Source: Pseudoalteromonas arabiensis (GTDB taxonomy: Bacteria; Pseudomonadota; Gammaproteobacteria; Enterobacterales; Alteromonadaceae). From it: a DNA stretch of 64,000 nt. Location: contig NZ_LRUF01000025.1 of NCBI RefSeq assembly GCF_001550155.1, positions 1 through 64,000 on the forward strand, written 5' to 3'. Made by a program: the position numbers and the translations under genes. The notes below the pieces were generated by a model. It had not been told where the DNA came from. It was given only the letters and a program-made list of their open reading frames with translations, and made no database searches. This document shows positions 45,315 through 56,687 of this stretch, piece after piece; positions within the stretch are counted from its first letter, which is position 1; each line of letters starts with the position of its first letter.

Positions 45315-47330
45315 CTACACTTTAAACGCGTCAACAGATAAGCGAAGCTCCTCGGCAAGCTTAGCGACTTCAGAGCTTGAGATGTTGGTCTGGTTAGCCC
45401 CTTCTGCTGTTTGCTCTGCGATTGCAACGATTGACTCTAAGCGTTCGCTAATTTCTTGTGATACTTGCTGTTGCTCGTGTGCCGCTGTCGATATTTCCTC
45501 ACTGACATTATGTGCTTGTGCAACGGCTGCTGTGATTGAATCAAGAGCTGTATTGGCCTGATCTGATTGCTCAACACATGATTCAGCTTGTTGCTTACCT
45601 TTCGACATAGCCGATACAGCAGCTTCAGCGCCAACCTGAAGCGATTCAATCATAGCTTGAATCTCTTGCGTAGACTCTTGTGTTTTACTTGCTAGAGAGC
45701 GTACTTCGTCTGCTACAACCGCAAAGCCTCGACCTTGTTCACCAGCACGTGCTGCTTCAATAGCGGCATTCAGTGCAAGCAGGTTAGTTTGTTCTGCAAT
45801 ACCACGAATTACATCTAAGATACCGCCAATCGACGCGCTGTCTTTATGAAGCTTATTGATAACTTGCGATGCATCATCCACCTCACGAGCAAGCTGTTCA
45901 ATAGTTGCTTTGTTTTGCGATGAGATACCTTTAACACGATCCGCTTCTTTATCTGCGTTTTTAATTTCACTCAACGCCTGCTGTGCACTGCTGCTTACAG
46001 CTTGTGAGGTGCTGCTCATTTCAGTGGTTGCGGTGGCTGCCTGTTCAACCTGAGCTTGTTGGTTGCGGATGGCTTGGCTAGATTCTTCAGTGATTGCTGA
46101 AGTCTCTTCAGATGCCGCAGCAAGCTGAGTTGAACGAGAGATAATGCCTTGAATAAGCGTACGCAAGCTTTCGATTAGTGTATTACAGCTTCGCGATAAC
46201 TCACCAAACTCATCTTTGGCAGTGTCATCTAAACGTTGGGTCATATCGCCACTTGCAACAATATCGAGTACTCGGTTTACCTCAGCAAGTGGTTTAGTGA
46301 TACGACTAACGGTAATCGCTGCAACAGCAATGGCAAGTAAAGTTGCGATAACCATGGCAATCCAAGTCCAAATAGTTGCTGTAGATACATTACCACTTAC
46401 ATCTTGCTGTAAGTCGAAAGCAAGCACTGTCGATTGATCTACAAGCTCTTTAAGTTGCTTTAGGGCTTCTGCCGTCGATTTTTCTGCATTTGCCAGCTCA
46501 GCCTGAGTTTGTGCAATAGCATCAATCAAACGCTTTTTATTTGCAGATAAGCTGTTATTTCCTTTTACATTTTTAGCCAGTGCTTCGTAGTAGCCGTTCA
46601 GATCATTAAATAAACCCGCATTGCTATCAATAATAGCAGGGCGGATTAAACCTAAACTACGCTCAACTTCTTCAAGGTAGTATGTTTGCTCATTTTTTAT
46701 GATATCGAGGGTGTTGTGGGTTTTAACCGTTAGCATGTCGGTACTATTTGTTACCACAGACTGAAAATTATTTTCCATGCTATTGGCTGCTTGATAAGCG
46801 CGTGAGTTGTTTTCTTCAAGTCCATCGATGTCAATAATATCAAGCACGACTGAGTTGGCGTCTTCAGCACTGATCTCAATCTCTTCTAATTGAGTGCGAA
46901 GGGTTTTGTTAAGTTCTAATTGGGTTTTCTTATCGGCAAATAAGTTATCGACAGATTTAACAAAGCGTTTGTAGGTTTGCTCAACTTGCTGGCTGCTTTG
47001 CTTAAGTTCAGGATCGTTACTAACAACATCTTGTAAATCTTTATATGAGCTATCGTAGCGCTTTTTCTGCTCATTAAAGTTTTTGCGTAAGCTTGCAAGC
47101 TCATCTTGAGAAGCTGAATAAAAGCTCGCTTGAGCAGATTTACTCATTAAAATGAACTCGACCTGTAATTCATAACTTTTGTCTAAAGCAGGCAACGATA
47201 GTTGGTTCACTCGCTGTGTTGATTGATCAATACTGGTAATTCTGATCAATGAGTTACCACCAATAAATAGCAGGAGTAACGTAATGACAATGAAGCCACC
47301 CCAAATACGCTGTCTAACGGTCAAGTTCAT
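45315..47330 (-). CDS. Methyl-accepting chemotaxis protein
   Basis: This 671-residue transducer has TM1 (about 10-30), a long helical periplasmic domain of about 290 residues, TM2 (about 325-345), a HAMP domain ([17 protein letters not shown]) and a cytoplasmic signalling domain. The hairpin tip [26 protein letters not shown] is the conserved CheA/CheW contact. The start is set at the ATG at 47330, behind GTGGA; a GTG 4 codons earlier is possible. The ligand is unknown. Confidence 0.93.
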   Translation of the reverse strand: MNLTVRQRIWGGFIVITLLLLFIGGNSLIRITSIDQSTQRVNQLSLPALDKSYELQVEFILMSKSAQASFYSASQDELASLRKNFNEQKKRYDSSYKDLQDVVSNDPELKQSSQQVEQTYKRFVKSVDNLFADKKTQLELNKTLRTQLEEIEISAEDANSVVLDIIDIDGLEENNSRAYQAANSMENNFQSVVTNSTDMLTVKTHNTLDIIKNEQTYYLEEVERSLGLIRPAIIDSNAGLFNDLNGYYEALAKNVKGNNSLSANKKRLIDAIAQTQAELANAEKSTAEALKQLKELVDQSTVLAFDLQQDVSGNVSTATIWTWIAMVIATLLAIAVAAITVSRITKPLAEVNRVLDIVASGDMTQRLDDTAKDEFGELSRSCNTLIESLRTLIQGIISRSTQLAAASEETSAITEESSQAIRNQQAQVEQAATATTEMSSTSQAVSSSAQQALSEIKNADKEADRVKGISSQNKATIEQLAREVDDASQVINKLHKDSASIGGILDVIRGIAEQTNLLALNAAIEAARAGEQGRGFAVVADEVRSLASKTQESTQEIQAMIESLQVGAEAAVSAMSKGKQQAESCVEQSDQANTALDSITAAVAQAHNVSEEISTAAHEQQQVSQEISERLESIVAIAEQTAEGANQTNISSSEVAKLAEELRLSVDAFKV

Positions 47331-47472
47331 AAATAATTCCACAAAAGAGTACTAATCCAAATTTATCGGCAGAGTTACCAATAAGTTAAGTATTTAAATT
47401 TAATTAGCTTTAATTTAAATTTACTTTAATTGTTATAAATCTAACAGATGTTCAGCTAATTTTCAGTTTATT

Positions 47473-48288
47473 TTAGATGAAAGAGTGGGAACTTTCGATA
47501 AAATGCTTCTTTTGTGCGAGTTCCATGAGTGTCATGCTCCCACCCCAAACGCAACCTGTATCAAGTCCATGCACATTTTCTTTATTGGTTTTCCCTTCAA
47601 GAGCAGCCCAGTGGCCAAAAACAACGTGTTGTTTTAATTGTGAAATGTTAGGGTGTTCAAACCAAGGTATTATTGAGCTATTGTCACTAACATTGGTTTT
47701 ATTATTTAACTCAAGCTTGCCATCAATATCGACAAAGCGCATACGTGTAAAGTAGTTAACAATATAGCGAAACTTGGCTTCGTTGCTTAAAGTTGATTGC
47801 CACTCATTAGGGTGGGGGTCGTACATATGAGTGAAGTAATGATTGGCATCACTACCTTGATAGCAACTTTCTGCAAAGCGAGCGCGCTTTAATGCTTTTT
47901 TAATGGACCAGTTTGGATTTAAGCCAGCATGGCTGATAAAAGTGTCGTACTGTGCAAGCCAAATTGCAAGAGGTTGATGCTGAAGAAACTGGATATAGTC
48001 AGCACGTTTAGGGCTGTCAAAAACCGAGTCGAGTTTATCTTTTGGGTTTGCCGGTTTATTTAGATAGTGACAGGCAATGAGGTGAAGGTCATGATTGCCT
48101 AAACTGATACTGACACTGCCTTGCATATTATAGAGCCGTTCAAGGCAAGCAAGAGAATTAGGGCCTCTGGCGACAATATCACCGACTAAGTAGAGGTGAT
48201 CTTGGCTAGGATTAAAGTTAACACGCTCGAGGAGCCTGTTAAATTCAAAATAGCAGCCTTGTAGATCACCAATTGCGTAGTCGGCCAT
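47473..48288 (-). CDS. apaH: Bis(5'-nucleosyl)-tetraphosphatase (symmetrical) ApaH
   Basis: A 271-residue metallophosphatase that splits Ap4A to two ADP. The metal motifs are GDLQGC, GDIVARG and GNHD near the N-terminus. It is the last gene of the lptD-surA-pdxA-rsmA-apaG-apaH run, 6 bp after apaG. Confidence 0.95.
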   Translation of the reverse strand: MADYAIGDLQGCYFEFNRLLERVNFNPSQDHLYLVGDIVARGPNSLACLERLYNMQGSVSISLGNHDLHLIACHYLNKPANPKDKLDSVFDSPKRADYIQFLQHQPLAIWLAQYDTFISHAGLNPNWSIKKALKRARFAESCYQGSDANHYFTHMYDPHPNEWQSTLSNEAKFRYIVNYFTRMRFVDIDGKLELNNKTNVSDNSSIIPWFEHPNISQLKQHVVFGHWAALEGKTNKENVHGLDTGCVWGGSMTLMELAQKKHFIESSHSFI

Positions 48289-48294
48289 TGTTAC

Positions 48295-48684
48295 TTAATG
48301 CAGTATATTAGGGCGAGCTAGACGAAACACGTCAATGGGGGCTTCAAATTCAGTGCCGAATTCATTGCGCATTGTATAATAGCCTTGCATTGTGCCAACA
48401 GGTGTATCGAGCACAGCACCACTGGTGTATTTGTAACTTTCGCCAGGGGCAATGGTTGGTGTTTCACCAACAACACCTTCGCCCTGTACTTCAACTTCTT
48501 TACCATTAGCATCCGTTATTAACCAATAACGGCTCAATAGCTTAGCGCTGCACAAACTGTGATTTTTAATAGTGATAGAGTAGGCAAAAACGTATTTATC
48601 CTGTTCAGGTTCTGATTGCCCTTCAACATAAAAGGTCTCCACAGAGACTTTTATAGGTGAACCCAGATTACTGCTTGTTGTCAT
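48295..48684 (-). CDS. apaG: ApaG (DUF525) protein
   Basis: A 129-residue beta-sandwich protein with the family motifs [11 protein letters not shown] and [20 protein letters not shown]. Its role is not settled, although it always accompanies apaH. It overlaps the end of rsmA by 17 bp. Confidence 0.95.
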   Translation of the reverse strand: MTTSSNLGSPIKVSVETFYVEGQSEPEQDKYVFAYSITIKNHSLCSAKLLSRYWLITDANGKEVEVQGEGVVGETPTIAPGESYKYTSGAVLDTPVGTMQGYYTMRNEFGTEFEAPIDVFRLARPNILH

Positions 48685-49474
48685 AAATCCAATTAGCTAT
48701 ATCAATAAATTGTTGTAAAGACAGGCTTTCTGCACGAAGCGTGATATCAATGCCAATACTTGTGAGCTCCTCAGCTGTAAGTAGGTTTGATAAACTGTTA
48801 CGTAATGTTTTACGGCGTTGATTAAATGCTTCTAAACAGACCGTGTTTAATAGTTTGGTACTTTTTGCACTACGTTGCTCAGGCTTTTTAGGGATTAAAC
48901 GGATGACCGCTGAGTCAACTTTAGGCGCAGGCTTAAAGCACTCTGGCGGAACATCAATCACTGGCATCGCGTGGCAATAGTACTGGGTCATCACACTTAA
49001 ACGACCAAATGCTTTGCTACCAGGGCCTGCTACCATGCGCTTCACGACTTCTTTTTGTAGCATGAAGTGCATATGTTCAACATTGTCTGCAAATTCAAAT
49101 AGATGAAAGAGTAGCGGTGTTGAGACGTTGTATGGCAAGTTACCAAATATTTTTAGCTTTTCATCTGCTTTTATCAAAGCACTGAAGTCGAACTTCATAG
49201 CATCACCTTGATGCACAGTTAACTTAGGTCCTAAAAAAGGGTGACTGGTTAAACGCTCGGCTAGATCTTTATCTAGTTCAACAACAGTTAAATGGCCGCT
49301 TAGCTCAGCCACAGGCTCAGTAATAGCCCCAAGGCCTGGGCCGATTTCTACTAAATTGTCTTCAGGTTTAGGATCAATAGCCGTGACTATTTTGTCGATG
49401 ATCATGTCATCATTTAAAAAGTTTTGACCAAAACGCTTACGGGCGCGATGTCCTAAATGTACTTTATCTGTCAT
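48668..49474 (-). CDS. rsmA: 16S rRNA dimethyladenosine transferase RsmA/KsgA
   Basis: A 268-residue methyltransferase that dimethylates two adjacent adenosines near the 3' end of 16S r[14 protein letters not shown], the SAM motif [11 protein letters not shown] and the catalytic [10 protein letters not shown] are plain. It overlaps pdxA by 4 bp and apaG by 17 bp. Confidence 0.97.
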   Translation of the reverse strand: MTDKVHLGHRARKRFGQNFLNDDMIIDKIVTAIDPKPEDNLVEIGPGLGAITEPVAELSGHLTVVELDKDLAERLTSHPFLGPKLTVHQGDAMKFDFSALIKADEKLKIFGNLPYNVSTPLLFHLFEFADNVEHMHFMLQKEVVKRMVAGPGSKAFGRLSVMTQYYCHAMPVIDVPPECFKPAPKVDSAVIRLIPKKPEQRSAKSTKLLNTVCLEAFNQRRKTLRNSLSNLLTAEELTSIGIDITLRAESLSLQQFIDIANWIYDNKQ

Positions 49475-50463
49475 TGATTTTGTGCTTTTTCATGGGCGAG
49501 CTTAATCGCTTCGCGGATTGCTAATTCAAAACTACCCACATCAGCTGTACCAGTTCCAGCGAGATCGAGAGCTGTACCATGATCGACTGATGTGCGAATA
49601 AATGGCAATCCAAGGGTGATGTTAACTGAATTGCCGAAACCTTTGTATTTTAGCACAGGTAATCCCTGATCGTGATACATTGCGAGTACCGCGTCTGCCT
49701 GAGATAAATATTTATCTTGGAAAAGGGTATCGGCGGGTAATGGCCCTATTAAGTTCATACCTTGATTATTTAAAAGCTCAAGTGTTGGTGTTATCGTTTC
49801 GATTTCTTCACGGCCTAGGTGGCCATCTTCACCTGCATGCGGGTTTAAACCACATACTAAGATACGTGGCTTTTCGATTCCAAACTTGGTTTGTAAATCA
49901 TGGTTTAAAATTGTGGCAACCTTGCTCAGACGTTCTACTGTAATTGCTCGTGAAACATAAGCCAGTGGTATATGAGTGGTAACAAGCGCAACACGTAAGC
50001 CCTCAGTGGCTAATAGCATAACAACATCGGCGGTATTTGATTGCTGAGCAAAATACTCAGTGTGACCACTAAATGAGATACCCGCTTTATTGATAATACC
50101 TTTATGCACGGGGCCAGTGACTACAGCAGCAAAGGTGCCATCCATGTTTTTTTCGCTGGCAATACGTAATGTGTCTAAGACATACTGTCCGTTGGCATCA
50201 TTTAACACGCCAACTTCAACCTCTTCACCAAGATCAACTTGATGTAAATAAACACTCCCTGCAGGAGCCGTTGTAGGTGCTTGATTCTCATCAAACTTAA
50301 TCAGGTCGATTGATAATCCTAGTTGCTTAGCGCGCTCTTTTAATAGCGCGCCATCAGCGATCACAACCAGTTGAGCATCCCATTGATGTTGAGCTAGTTT
50401 TATTAGTAAATCTGGGCCTATGCCGGCAGGCTCACCTGGGGTTATTGCTACTCTAATTGTCAT
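49471..50463 (-). CDS. pdxA: 4-hydroxythreonine-4-phosphate dehydrogenase
   Basis: A 330-residue NAD enzyme of pyridoxal phosphate synthesis. The [11 protein letters not shown] start, [16 protein letters not shown] and the metal-binding [14 protein letters not shown] and [14 protein letters not shown] motifs are all present. It starts 5 bp after surA. Confidence 0.96.
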   Translation of the reverse strand: MTIRVAITPGEPAGIGPDLLIKLAQHQWDAQLVVIADGALLKERAKQLGLSIDLIKFDENQAPTTAPAGSVYLHQVDLGEEVEVGVLNDANGQYVLDTLRIASEKNMDGTFAAVVTGPVHKGIINKAGISFSGHTEYFAQQSNTADVVMLLATEGLRVALVTTHIPLAYVSRAITVERLSKVATILNHDLQTKFGIEKPRILVCGLNPHAGEDGHLGREEIETITPTLELLNNQGMNLIGPLPADTLFQDKYLSQADAVLAMYHDQGLPVLKYKGFGNSVNITLGLPFIRTSVDHGTALDLAGTGTADVGSFELAIREAIKLAHEKAQNQ

Positions 50464-50468
50464 GACGC

Positions 50469-51761
50469 TTATTCTGCCGGAAAGATATCAACATGGGCTT
50501 GTTCACGCATTTCTTGCTGCCAGTTGAAGCTTTCCTCTTTAAATTTACGGTTAAACAGTAATTGGTGAGCACGGTTGCGTTTTGCCAGTTCTGTTTTGTC
50601 TGCTACGCGTTTGCCCAGAAGTTGTACAATGTGCCAGCCGAACTGAGTTCTAAATGGTTCACTGATTTCATCTTTTTCTAATGAAAGAAGAGTGTTTTTA
50701 AACTCAGGTACATAGGTACTAGGGTCAGTCCAATCGTACTCGCCACCTTTTAATGCTGAACCTGGGTCTTCAGAGTATTCTTTTGCAAGCTCTGCAAAGT
50801 CAGCTTTGCCTTCACGTAGCTCTTTTGCGAAGCCTTTTAGCATATCACGGGCTTTCTCTTCACTTAAGATGATTGAAGGCTTAATAAGAATATGGCGAGA
50901 GCGTACTTCTGTTGTTTCAACAACTTGGCGTCCACGTACGTCTTGAACTTTAATAATATGAAAGCCTGCGCCTGAGCGAAGTGGGCCAACAATATCATCT
51001 TTTTTATGGCCTTTTACTGCCTCAGCAAAAAGAGAGGGCATTTCATTGATGCTCATCCAGCCTAGTTGACCACCTTCAAGTGCTTTTGAGCCACTTGATG
51101 ATGAAATTGCAATACGTTTGAACTCTTTACCATCTTCTAAGAACTCGATGACTTTATCTGCGCGAGTTTTTGCGCTCGCAATTTCATCAGGTGTTGCATC
51201 ACTTGGGATATCAATCAAGATATGACCGATGTCATACTCTTCGGCATTTTTACCCTGAGTTTCCATGATTTTTAAAAGGTTATCGATTTCTTGTGGGCTA
51301 ATATAAATTCGGCGATCGACATTGGCACGCATCACTTGCTGGGTTGTTATTTCTTTACGGATTTCTTCGCGATACGCAGGGAAACTTTCACCTGACGCTT
51401 CTATCGTGCGACGTAAATCAGCGATGCTACCGCCTTGCTCACGCGCCATGTTTTCGAGGGTCTGATCAAGTTGTGAATCAGAAATCTCAAGACCCATACG
51501 CTCGGCAAGTTGCATCATAAGCGCTTGGTTTACTAAACGCTCAATTGCTTGAATACGCAGGGTGTCATCAGAAGGAAGCTCTTGACCTTGTTCTGCTGCT
51601 TGCGCTTTAACACGATTAATAATCGTGTCGACTTCACTTTGTAAGATTACGCCTTGGTTAACTACACCAACCACTTTGTCAATTTCGACAGGCTTGGCGA
51701 AAACGCTTTGGCATAGGCCAACTGTTAATAATGCAGATGCAAATAATTTTTTAAAATTCAT
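50469..51761 (-). CDS. surA: Periplasmic chaperone / PPIase SurA
   Basis: A 430-residue exported chaperone for outer-membrane proteins: signal peptide (cleaved after VFA, about residue 22), N-terminal chaperone domain (about 25-170) and two parvulin domains (about 175-275 and 285-385), then a short C-terminal helix. Its client LptD is encoded 36 bp upstream in the same operon. Confidence 0.96.
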   Translation of the reverse strand: MNFKKLFASALLTVGLCQSVFAKPVEIDKVVGVVNQGVILQSEVDTIINRVKAQAAEQGQELPSDDTLRIQAIERLVNQALMMQLAERMGLEISDSQLDQTLENMAREQGGSIADLRRTIEASGESFPAYREEIRKEITTQQVMRANVDRRIYISPQEIDNLLKIMETQGKNAEEYDIGHILIDIPSDATPDEIASAKTRADKVIEFLEDGKEFKRIAISSSSGSKALEGGQLGWMSINEMPSLFAEAVKGHKKDDIVGPLRSGAGFHIIKVQDVRGRQVVETTEVRSRHILIKPSIILSEEKARDMLKGFAKELREGKADFAELAKEYSEDPGSALKGGEYDWTDPSTYVPEFKNTLLSLEKDEISEPFRTQFGWHIVQLLGKRVADKTELAKRNRAHQLLFNRKFKEESFNWQQEMREQAHVDIFPAE

Positions 51762-51797
51762 ATTTTTTCTAATACTCTTGCTAATAGTACTGCGGTA

Positions 51798-54044
51798 CTA
51801 GTTATTAAGAAAATACGGTCTACGATAGCCAAAAATACCTTGTTGTAATAATTTTTGCGCATCATAACGGCTTTTACTTCCAAGTCCTTTTAATACAATA
51901 TTAAAACCAATACTGGTATCAAAAGTAGCTTGTTCTTGGCCTATCGCTTGATTCAAATCAGTTTCGATTTGGCGACGGCCTGTAATTTGAAACGCCCAAC
52001 AGCACGATTCATACTGAAGACCGGTGAAAACTTCAATACTACGACCACTTTCTAAATCGCGGTGGTAGCTACCAACAAATTGCCAATCTCTTGTTAGTGG
52101 AATACTCGTAAATAAACCAACTTGTTCGATTGTATTGCCTGAGACATCATTTGCATAGCGATGGTTCAATTGTACAAGCTGTTTATCATCACCTTTATAA
52201 TCTAAGGTGACATTAGATTGGATGATTTCTTTACCGTCGGTGTCATATTGAATACCACCAGACAAATACCAGCGACGGTGCCAATGTAACATGGTTTGCG
52301 CTGCAAACAAGGCATTGTAATTGGTATCTGTGCCTAATCCTTGAGATGTTGGTTTTGCTTCGTCGCTTAAATAGAATATTTGACCGGCACTAAAATTAAA
52401 GACTTCTTCATTATCGTTACTAAATAAACGCGTTGTTGCACCGAGTGTAAACTGGTTCGCTGTTGCAATACGATCGATACCTGAAAAGCGACGATCTCGA
52501 AACAACCCAAAAAAGTCATCTTGTAATTTAGTGGTGTCGTACAGGCCAATATTTGATTGATCTTTATTTGGTGTATACAAATACTGAATCTGTGGCTCTA
52601 GAGTTTGTATACCGTCTTTAAAGAAAAAAGCGGTTTCACGTTCAAAGTTTAGTTGGCTGTATAAACGGACTTTTGGCAGGGTACGCGTGACTTTTTCATC
52701 AAAATTAGTTCCGCTCAAATCACCATGCTGGTTATATTCTGTATGCAGTAAACTGACCTCAGATAAGAATGACCATGCATATTCTTGATAGCCTAAGCTT
52801 GCTTTGGGCTCAATGTGAAGACGGCTTGCTTCATCAATCACAGCATTATCATTGGTGAAATAGCTTAATTCACCATCAAGGGTCAAATCGACACCATAAA
52901 AATCATAGGCATCAGTTTGCGAAAAGCTGATTTGCGGTAAGGCGGCATATGAATCTTTATGATCTCCCAGTACCTCAAAGCTTTGTAATTTGATATTGGT
53001 GCGCCACGTTTCTCCTAAATGCGTCAAAGAACCTGTGCGGTAAAGCTGAGTATCTGTGCGCGTTGCATAGCTTGAATTTAAATCTGTTAGGTAATTATCA
53101 TCACTGACGTTAGTTACATCGATTGCACCACGCCAATTTTCGCCAAAGTAGCTTTGTTGTTGCCAGTGAAATAAATAACGTGAGTCAACATTCGGCTCTT
53201 CGTCATCTTTATCTAAGTACTCGACGGCAACTAAACCATTGTTATGTTCAGTCAGGTAACGGAACTCACCAATCATCTGTAAACCACGTTTAGACATATA
53301 ACGCGGGGTAATAGTCGCATCGTAATTTGGTGCGATATTCCAGTAATAAGGGGTGATGGTTTCAATCCCGTAACGGCCTGAGCTTGAGAAGTTAGGTGTG
53401 AGTAAACCTGACTTACGGCGATCATCTAACGGGAACGTAAAATACGGTAAGTATAAAACAGGCGTATCAAACACACGCAGAACAGTATTATGGGTTTCGC
53501 CCCAGCCATCATCACTTGATAGATCAATTTTATCAGCTTCGATTGTCCACACGGGTGTTTCACCAGGGCAGGTAGTAAAGCTTGCGTTCATCAGGTTTAG
53601 GCCAGACTGATTAACCGTTAGTTTTTCTGCACCACCATGACCAAGTTGGTCGGTGAGCTTATAGTCTGCACCCAGTAAGCTTAACTCTGAGTTATTTAAA
53701 TCAGCATTGAGTCCCGAGCTGTTAATTTGGCTTACCTTATCGCGATAGACGATAGGCCCAGTTGCATTAAGTAGACCACGTTGTTTGTCAATCAGTGCAC
53801 TTTGTGCGGACAAATTCATCGTTAGGGTGTTAATATCTACGTTGCCGGTAAATTCTGCGCTTTGGGTGCCCAATAGTTCAATATCATCAGATTTGATATC
53901 GATCATATTAAGTTCAAGGCCTGGGAGCGGTTGCCAAGCTCTGGTTTGCATTGAAGTGCCACAAAAATTGTGTGTCAGTTCAGTTTCGGCGAACGATGGT
54001 GCGCTAAGTACGCTTAGCATCATTATGCCCCAGGTTTTGCTCAT
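51798..54044 (-). CDS. lptD: LPS-assembly protein LptD
   Basis: A 748-residue outer-membrane barrel that inserts lipopolysaccharide in the outer leaflet. It has a signal peptide (cleaved near SFA-ET, residue 19), an OstA/LptA-like jellyroll (about 45-180) and a large barrel with aromatic C-terminal strands. FCG near the N-terminus and the SCCWAFQI pair supply Cys residues for the disulfides needed for function. It heads the surA-pdxA-rsmA-apaG-apaH run. Confidence 0.95.
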   Translation of the reverse strand: MSKTWGIMMLSVLSAPSFAETELTHNFCGTSMQTRAWQPLPGLELNMIDIKSDDIELLGTQSAEFTGNVDINTLTMNLSAQSALIDKQRGLLNATGPIVYRDKVSQINSSGLNADLNNSELSLLGADYKLTDQLGHGGAEKLTVNQSGLNLMNASFTTCPGETPVWTIEADKIDLSSDDGWGETHNTVLRVFDTPVLYLPYFTFPLDDRRKSGLLTPNFSSSGRYGIETITPYYWNIAPNYDATITPRYMSKRGLQMIGEFRYLTEHNNGLVAVEYLDKDDEEPNVDSRYLFHWQQQSYFGENWRGAIDVTNVSDDNYLTDLNSSYATRTDTQLYRTGSLTHLGETWRTNIKLQSFEVLGDHKDSYAALPQISFSQTDAYDFYGVDLTLDGELSYFTNDNAVIDEASRLHIEPKASLGYQEYAWSFLSEVSLLHTEYNQHGDLSGTNFDEKVTRTLPKVRLYSQLNFERETAFFFKDGIQTLEPQIQYLYTPNKDQSNIGLYDTTKLQDDFFGLFRDRRFSGIDRIATANQFTLGATTRLFSNDNEEVFNFSAGQIFYLSDEAKPTSQGLGTDTNYNALFAAQTMLHWHRRWYLSGGIQYDTDGKEIIQSNVTLDYKGDDKQLVQLNHRYANDVSGNTIEQVGLFTSIPLTRDWQFVGSYHRDLESGRSIEVFTGLQYESCCWAFQITGRRQIETDLNQAIGQEQATFDTSIGFNIVLKGLGSKSRYDAQKLLQQGIFGYRRPYFLNN

Positions 54045-54147
54045 TTAATGACCTTAATGCTCTTTGGTTGGATATAAGCTAGACATAATAAAGGAAAACA
54101 ATGGCAAATACAGTAATTGACTTAGTGAAAAATAGATATCTTACTAA

Positions 54148-55149
54148 ATGAATCGTTATAAAAGTTTACAGCAGTTTTTAAATCCTCACTTTAAAGAGGA
54201 TGAATATCAGTTAGCCGCCATTACTGGTGATGCAAGTTTTCGCCGCTATTTTCGTGTAAATACAGGCGATCATAGCTATATCGTCATGGATTCAGACCCA
54301 AATAAATTAGATAACACACCTTACATTGAACTTAATAAAGTGTTTTCTAAGCATGGCTTTAAATTACCAAAAATTCTTCAAGCAGACGAGAAGCAAGGGT
54401 TTTTCTTATTAAGTGACTTAGGTAATACACACTTAGCTGATTTACTTGGTGATAATGATCGCACCTCACACTATAAACACTTAATAAAATTAAGTGCGCA
54501 ATGGGCTCAAATCCCGCCAGCCCAGCATATGAAAGTATTTGATAGTGAATTTTTACAGTTTGAACTAAGCATATTCAAAGAATGGTTAGTTGATGCGTTT
54601 ATTGGTTACACGATGCTGGATGAGCAGCAAAGCATGTGGCAGCGAGTATGTGAGTTACTGATAAATAATGCCCTTGAACAACCTAAAGTAACAGTGCACC
54701 GTGACTTTCACAGCCGTAATATTATGCGTACCGGCCAGCAGTGGGCGATTATTGATTATCAAGACGCAGTGCAAGGACCTGTTTGCTACGATCTCGTATC
54801 TTTATTAAGAGATTGCTATTTTCAGTTACCAGAAAAAGAGCTCGACTATTTATTACACTATGCGTATGACGAGTTTATCGCGCAGCAACTTATCAATGAC
54901 GTACCATTTTCAGCGTTTAAGCGCTGGTTTGATTTAACCGGTGTGCAACGTCACTTAAAAGCCGCAGGCATATTTTGCCGCTTAAAATTACGCGATGGTA
55001 AGTCAGGTTATTTGAATAATGTACTGCCCACCCTTAAATACATTAGTAGCGTAAGTAAAGAATACCCTGAGCTTGAAACATTAAGTGAATGGATGGAAAC
55101 AATCATTATTCCTTTAACTGAAAAGCGGTTAGCGGTAGAGATAAAATGA
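54148..55149 (+). CDS. amgK: Cell-wall sugar kinase AmgK (phosphotransferase family)
   Basis: A 333-residue aminoglycoside-phosphotransferase-fold kinase: HRDFHSRNIM (catalytic loop) and IIDYQDAVQGP (metal Asp). In Pseudomonas, AmgK phosphorylates N-acetylmuramate at C1 and is followed by murU, exactly as here (4-bp overlap). It is divergent from lptD. The assignment rests on the pairing as well as the motifs. Confidence 0.88.
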   Translation: MNRYKSLQQFLNPHFKEDEYQLAAITGDASFRRYFRVNTGDHSYIVMDSDPNKLDNTPYIELNKVFSKHGFKLPKILQADEKQGFFLLSDLGNTHLADLLGDNDRTSHYKHLIKLSAQWAQIPPAQHMKVFDSEFLQFELSIFKEWLVDAFIGYTMLDEQQSMWQRVCELLINNALEQPKVTVHRDFHSRNIMRTGQQWAIIDYQDAVQGPVCYDLVSLLRDCYFQLPEKELDYLLHYAYDEFIAQQLINDVPFSAFKRWFDLTGVQRHLKAAGIFCRLKLRDGKSGYLNNVLPTLKYISSVSKEYPELETLSEWMETIIIPLTEKRLAVEIK

Positions 55150-55811
55150 AAGCTATGATTTTAGCTGCAGGACGTGGCAAGCGGATGATGCCACTGACCG
55201 AGCAGCTACCAAAGCCAATGCTTAAGGTTGCTAATAAGCCATTACTTGAGCACCATATTAATAATTTACGCCAAGCAGGTATTGTCGATATTGTCATTAA
55301 TCTTGCGTGGCAAGGCGATAAAATAAAAAGTCACTTTGGTGATGGAGCTGCTTTTGGTGTGAATATTCAATACAGTCAAGAGCCCGAAGGCGGACTTGAA
55401 ACAGCTGGGGGAATTATCCACGCTCTTCCTTTGCTAGGGGAGCAATTTGTGGTGATAAATGGTGATGTATTTTCTGATTATGATGTCAGCTCATTAACTC
55501 AGCTACATTTGCACTCTGGTGAGGCGCATATCGTACTGGTTGAAAACCCAAGCCATAACCCTGCAGGAGACTTCGCGTTGAGCCACATGAGCCCTGAGAG
55601 TCAGAAGTATACATTTTCTGGAATTAGCCGATACCATAGTGACTTTTTTAAAGACCTTGAAGCTGGAGTGCTTGCGTTAGGTCCTATTTTACGTGAAAGA
55701 TTAGCTGAACACCGCGTGTCAACTGAGTTGTATATTGGTCAATGGAATGATATTGGCACACCAGCTAGGCTCGATGAGTTAAATCAGCGCTTAGCTGCTC
55801 AAGATTTTTAA
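55146..55811 (+). CDS. murU: N-acetylmuramate-1-phosphate uridylyltransferase MurU
   Basis: A 221-residue nucleotidyltransferase beginning MILAAGRGKRMMPLTEQLPK, with KPMLKV, NGDVF and NDIGTPARL. It makes UDP-MurNAc from MurNAc-1-phosphate, the product of AmgK, bypassing the fosfomycin-sensitive de novo route. It overlaps amgK by 4 bp. Confidence 0.9.
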   Translation: MKAMILAAGRGKRMMPLTEQLPKPMLKVANKPLLEHHINNLRQAGIVDIVINLAWQGDKIKSHFGDGAAFGVNIQYSQEPEGGLETAGGIIHALPLLGEQFVVINGDVFSDYDVSSLTQLHLHSGEAHIVLVENPSHNPAGDFALSHMSPESQKYTFSGISRYHSDFFKDLEAGVLALGPILRERLAEHRVSTELYIGQWNDIGTPARLDELNQRLAAQDF

Positions 55812-55820
55812 GAGGATGTA

Positions 55821-56687
55821 TTGACGATGTGGGGAAAAGTACTGGGTTTTTGTTTTGGCTTTATGTTTGGAAAATTCATAGGTGCTTTACTCGGTTTATA
55901 CCTTGGTCATATGTTTGATCGCAGCTTAAAGCAAGACTTTGATAAAGCGGGGGGCTTTTCAGGTTTGTTTAAAGGCGATGATATTAACGAACGCCAAGCA
56001 CTGTTCTTCTCGAGTTGTTTTGCTGTGATGGGGCACATTGCTAAATCAAACGGTCGAGTAAGTGAAACTCACATTCGTGCCGCAAGTTTGTTTATGGATG
56101 AGATGAACTTGTCAGGTGATGAGCGTCGCGAAGCACAAGATGCGTTTCGAAGTGGTAAAGAAAGTGACTTTTCACTAAAAGAAACGGTTCATGATTTTAA
56201 AGAACGTTTCGCACGCCGCCATGACTTATTACAACTATTTTTAGAAATACAAATTCAAATGGCGTTTTCCGATGGTCATTTAGCTGAACAAGAAAAGCAA
56301 TTATTGCAAGAGGTCAGCAAACAATTAGGAATATCTCGTACTCAGTTTTCATTTTTACTTAAACGTTATCAAGCAGAGTTTGCATTTCGTCAGCAGCAAC
56401 AACGCTTTTATGAGCAGCAAAATCAACAGCGCAGCTCGCATAATGAGCATCAAGGTCATCGGGTGCCACCGAATAATGGTATGAACCGTGCTCAAGCCTT
56501 AGCATTACTTGGATTAAGCAATGATGCAACTTCGCGTGATATCAAAGTTGCGTATCGAAAGCTCATGGCGCAGCATCACCCAGATAAGCTGGTGTCACAG
56601 GGTCTACCAAAACATATGATGGAAGTCGCAGTAAAGAAAAGTCAGGATATTCAAGCTGCGTACGAATACTTAAAAAAGGCGGCGTAG
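55821..56687 (+). CDS. djlA: Membrane co-chaperone DjlA
   Basis: A 288-residue type III membrane protein: a Gly-rich N-terminal TM (about 4-30), a TerB-like helical domain (about 60-170), a Gln-rich linker (about 195-220) and a C-terminal J domain with HPD (QHHPDKL). It works with DnaK. The start is TTG at 55821, since GAGG lies five bases before it and MTMWGK aligns with E. coli MQYWGK; the ATG two codons later is the alternative. It ends inside the convergent DUF3530 gene. Confidence 0.93.
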   Translation: MTMWGKVLGFCFGFMFGKFIGALLGLYLGHMFDRSLKQDFDKAGGFSGLFKGDDINERQALFFSSCFAVMGHIAKSNGRVSETHIRAASLFMDEMNLSGDERREAQDAFRSGKESDFSLKETVHDFKERFARRHDLLQLFLEIQIQMAFSDGHLAEQEKQLLQEVSKQLGISRTQFSFLLKRYQAEFAFRQQQQRFYEQQNQQRSSHNEHQGHRVPPNNGMNRAQALALLGLSNDATSRDIKVAYRKLMAQHHPDKLVSQGLPKHMMEVAVKKSQDIQAAYEYLKKAA

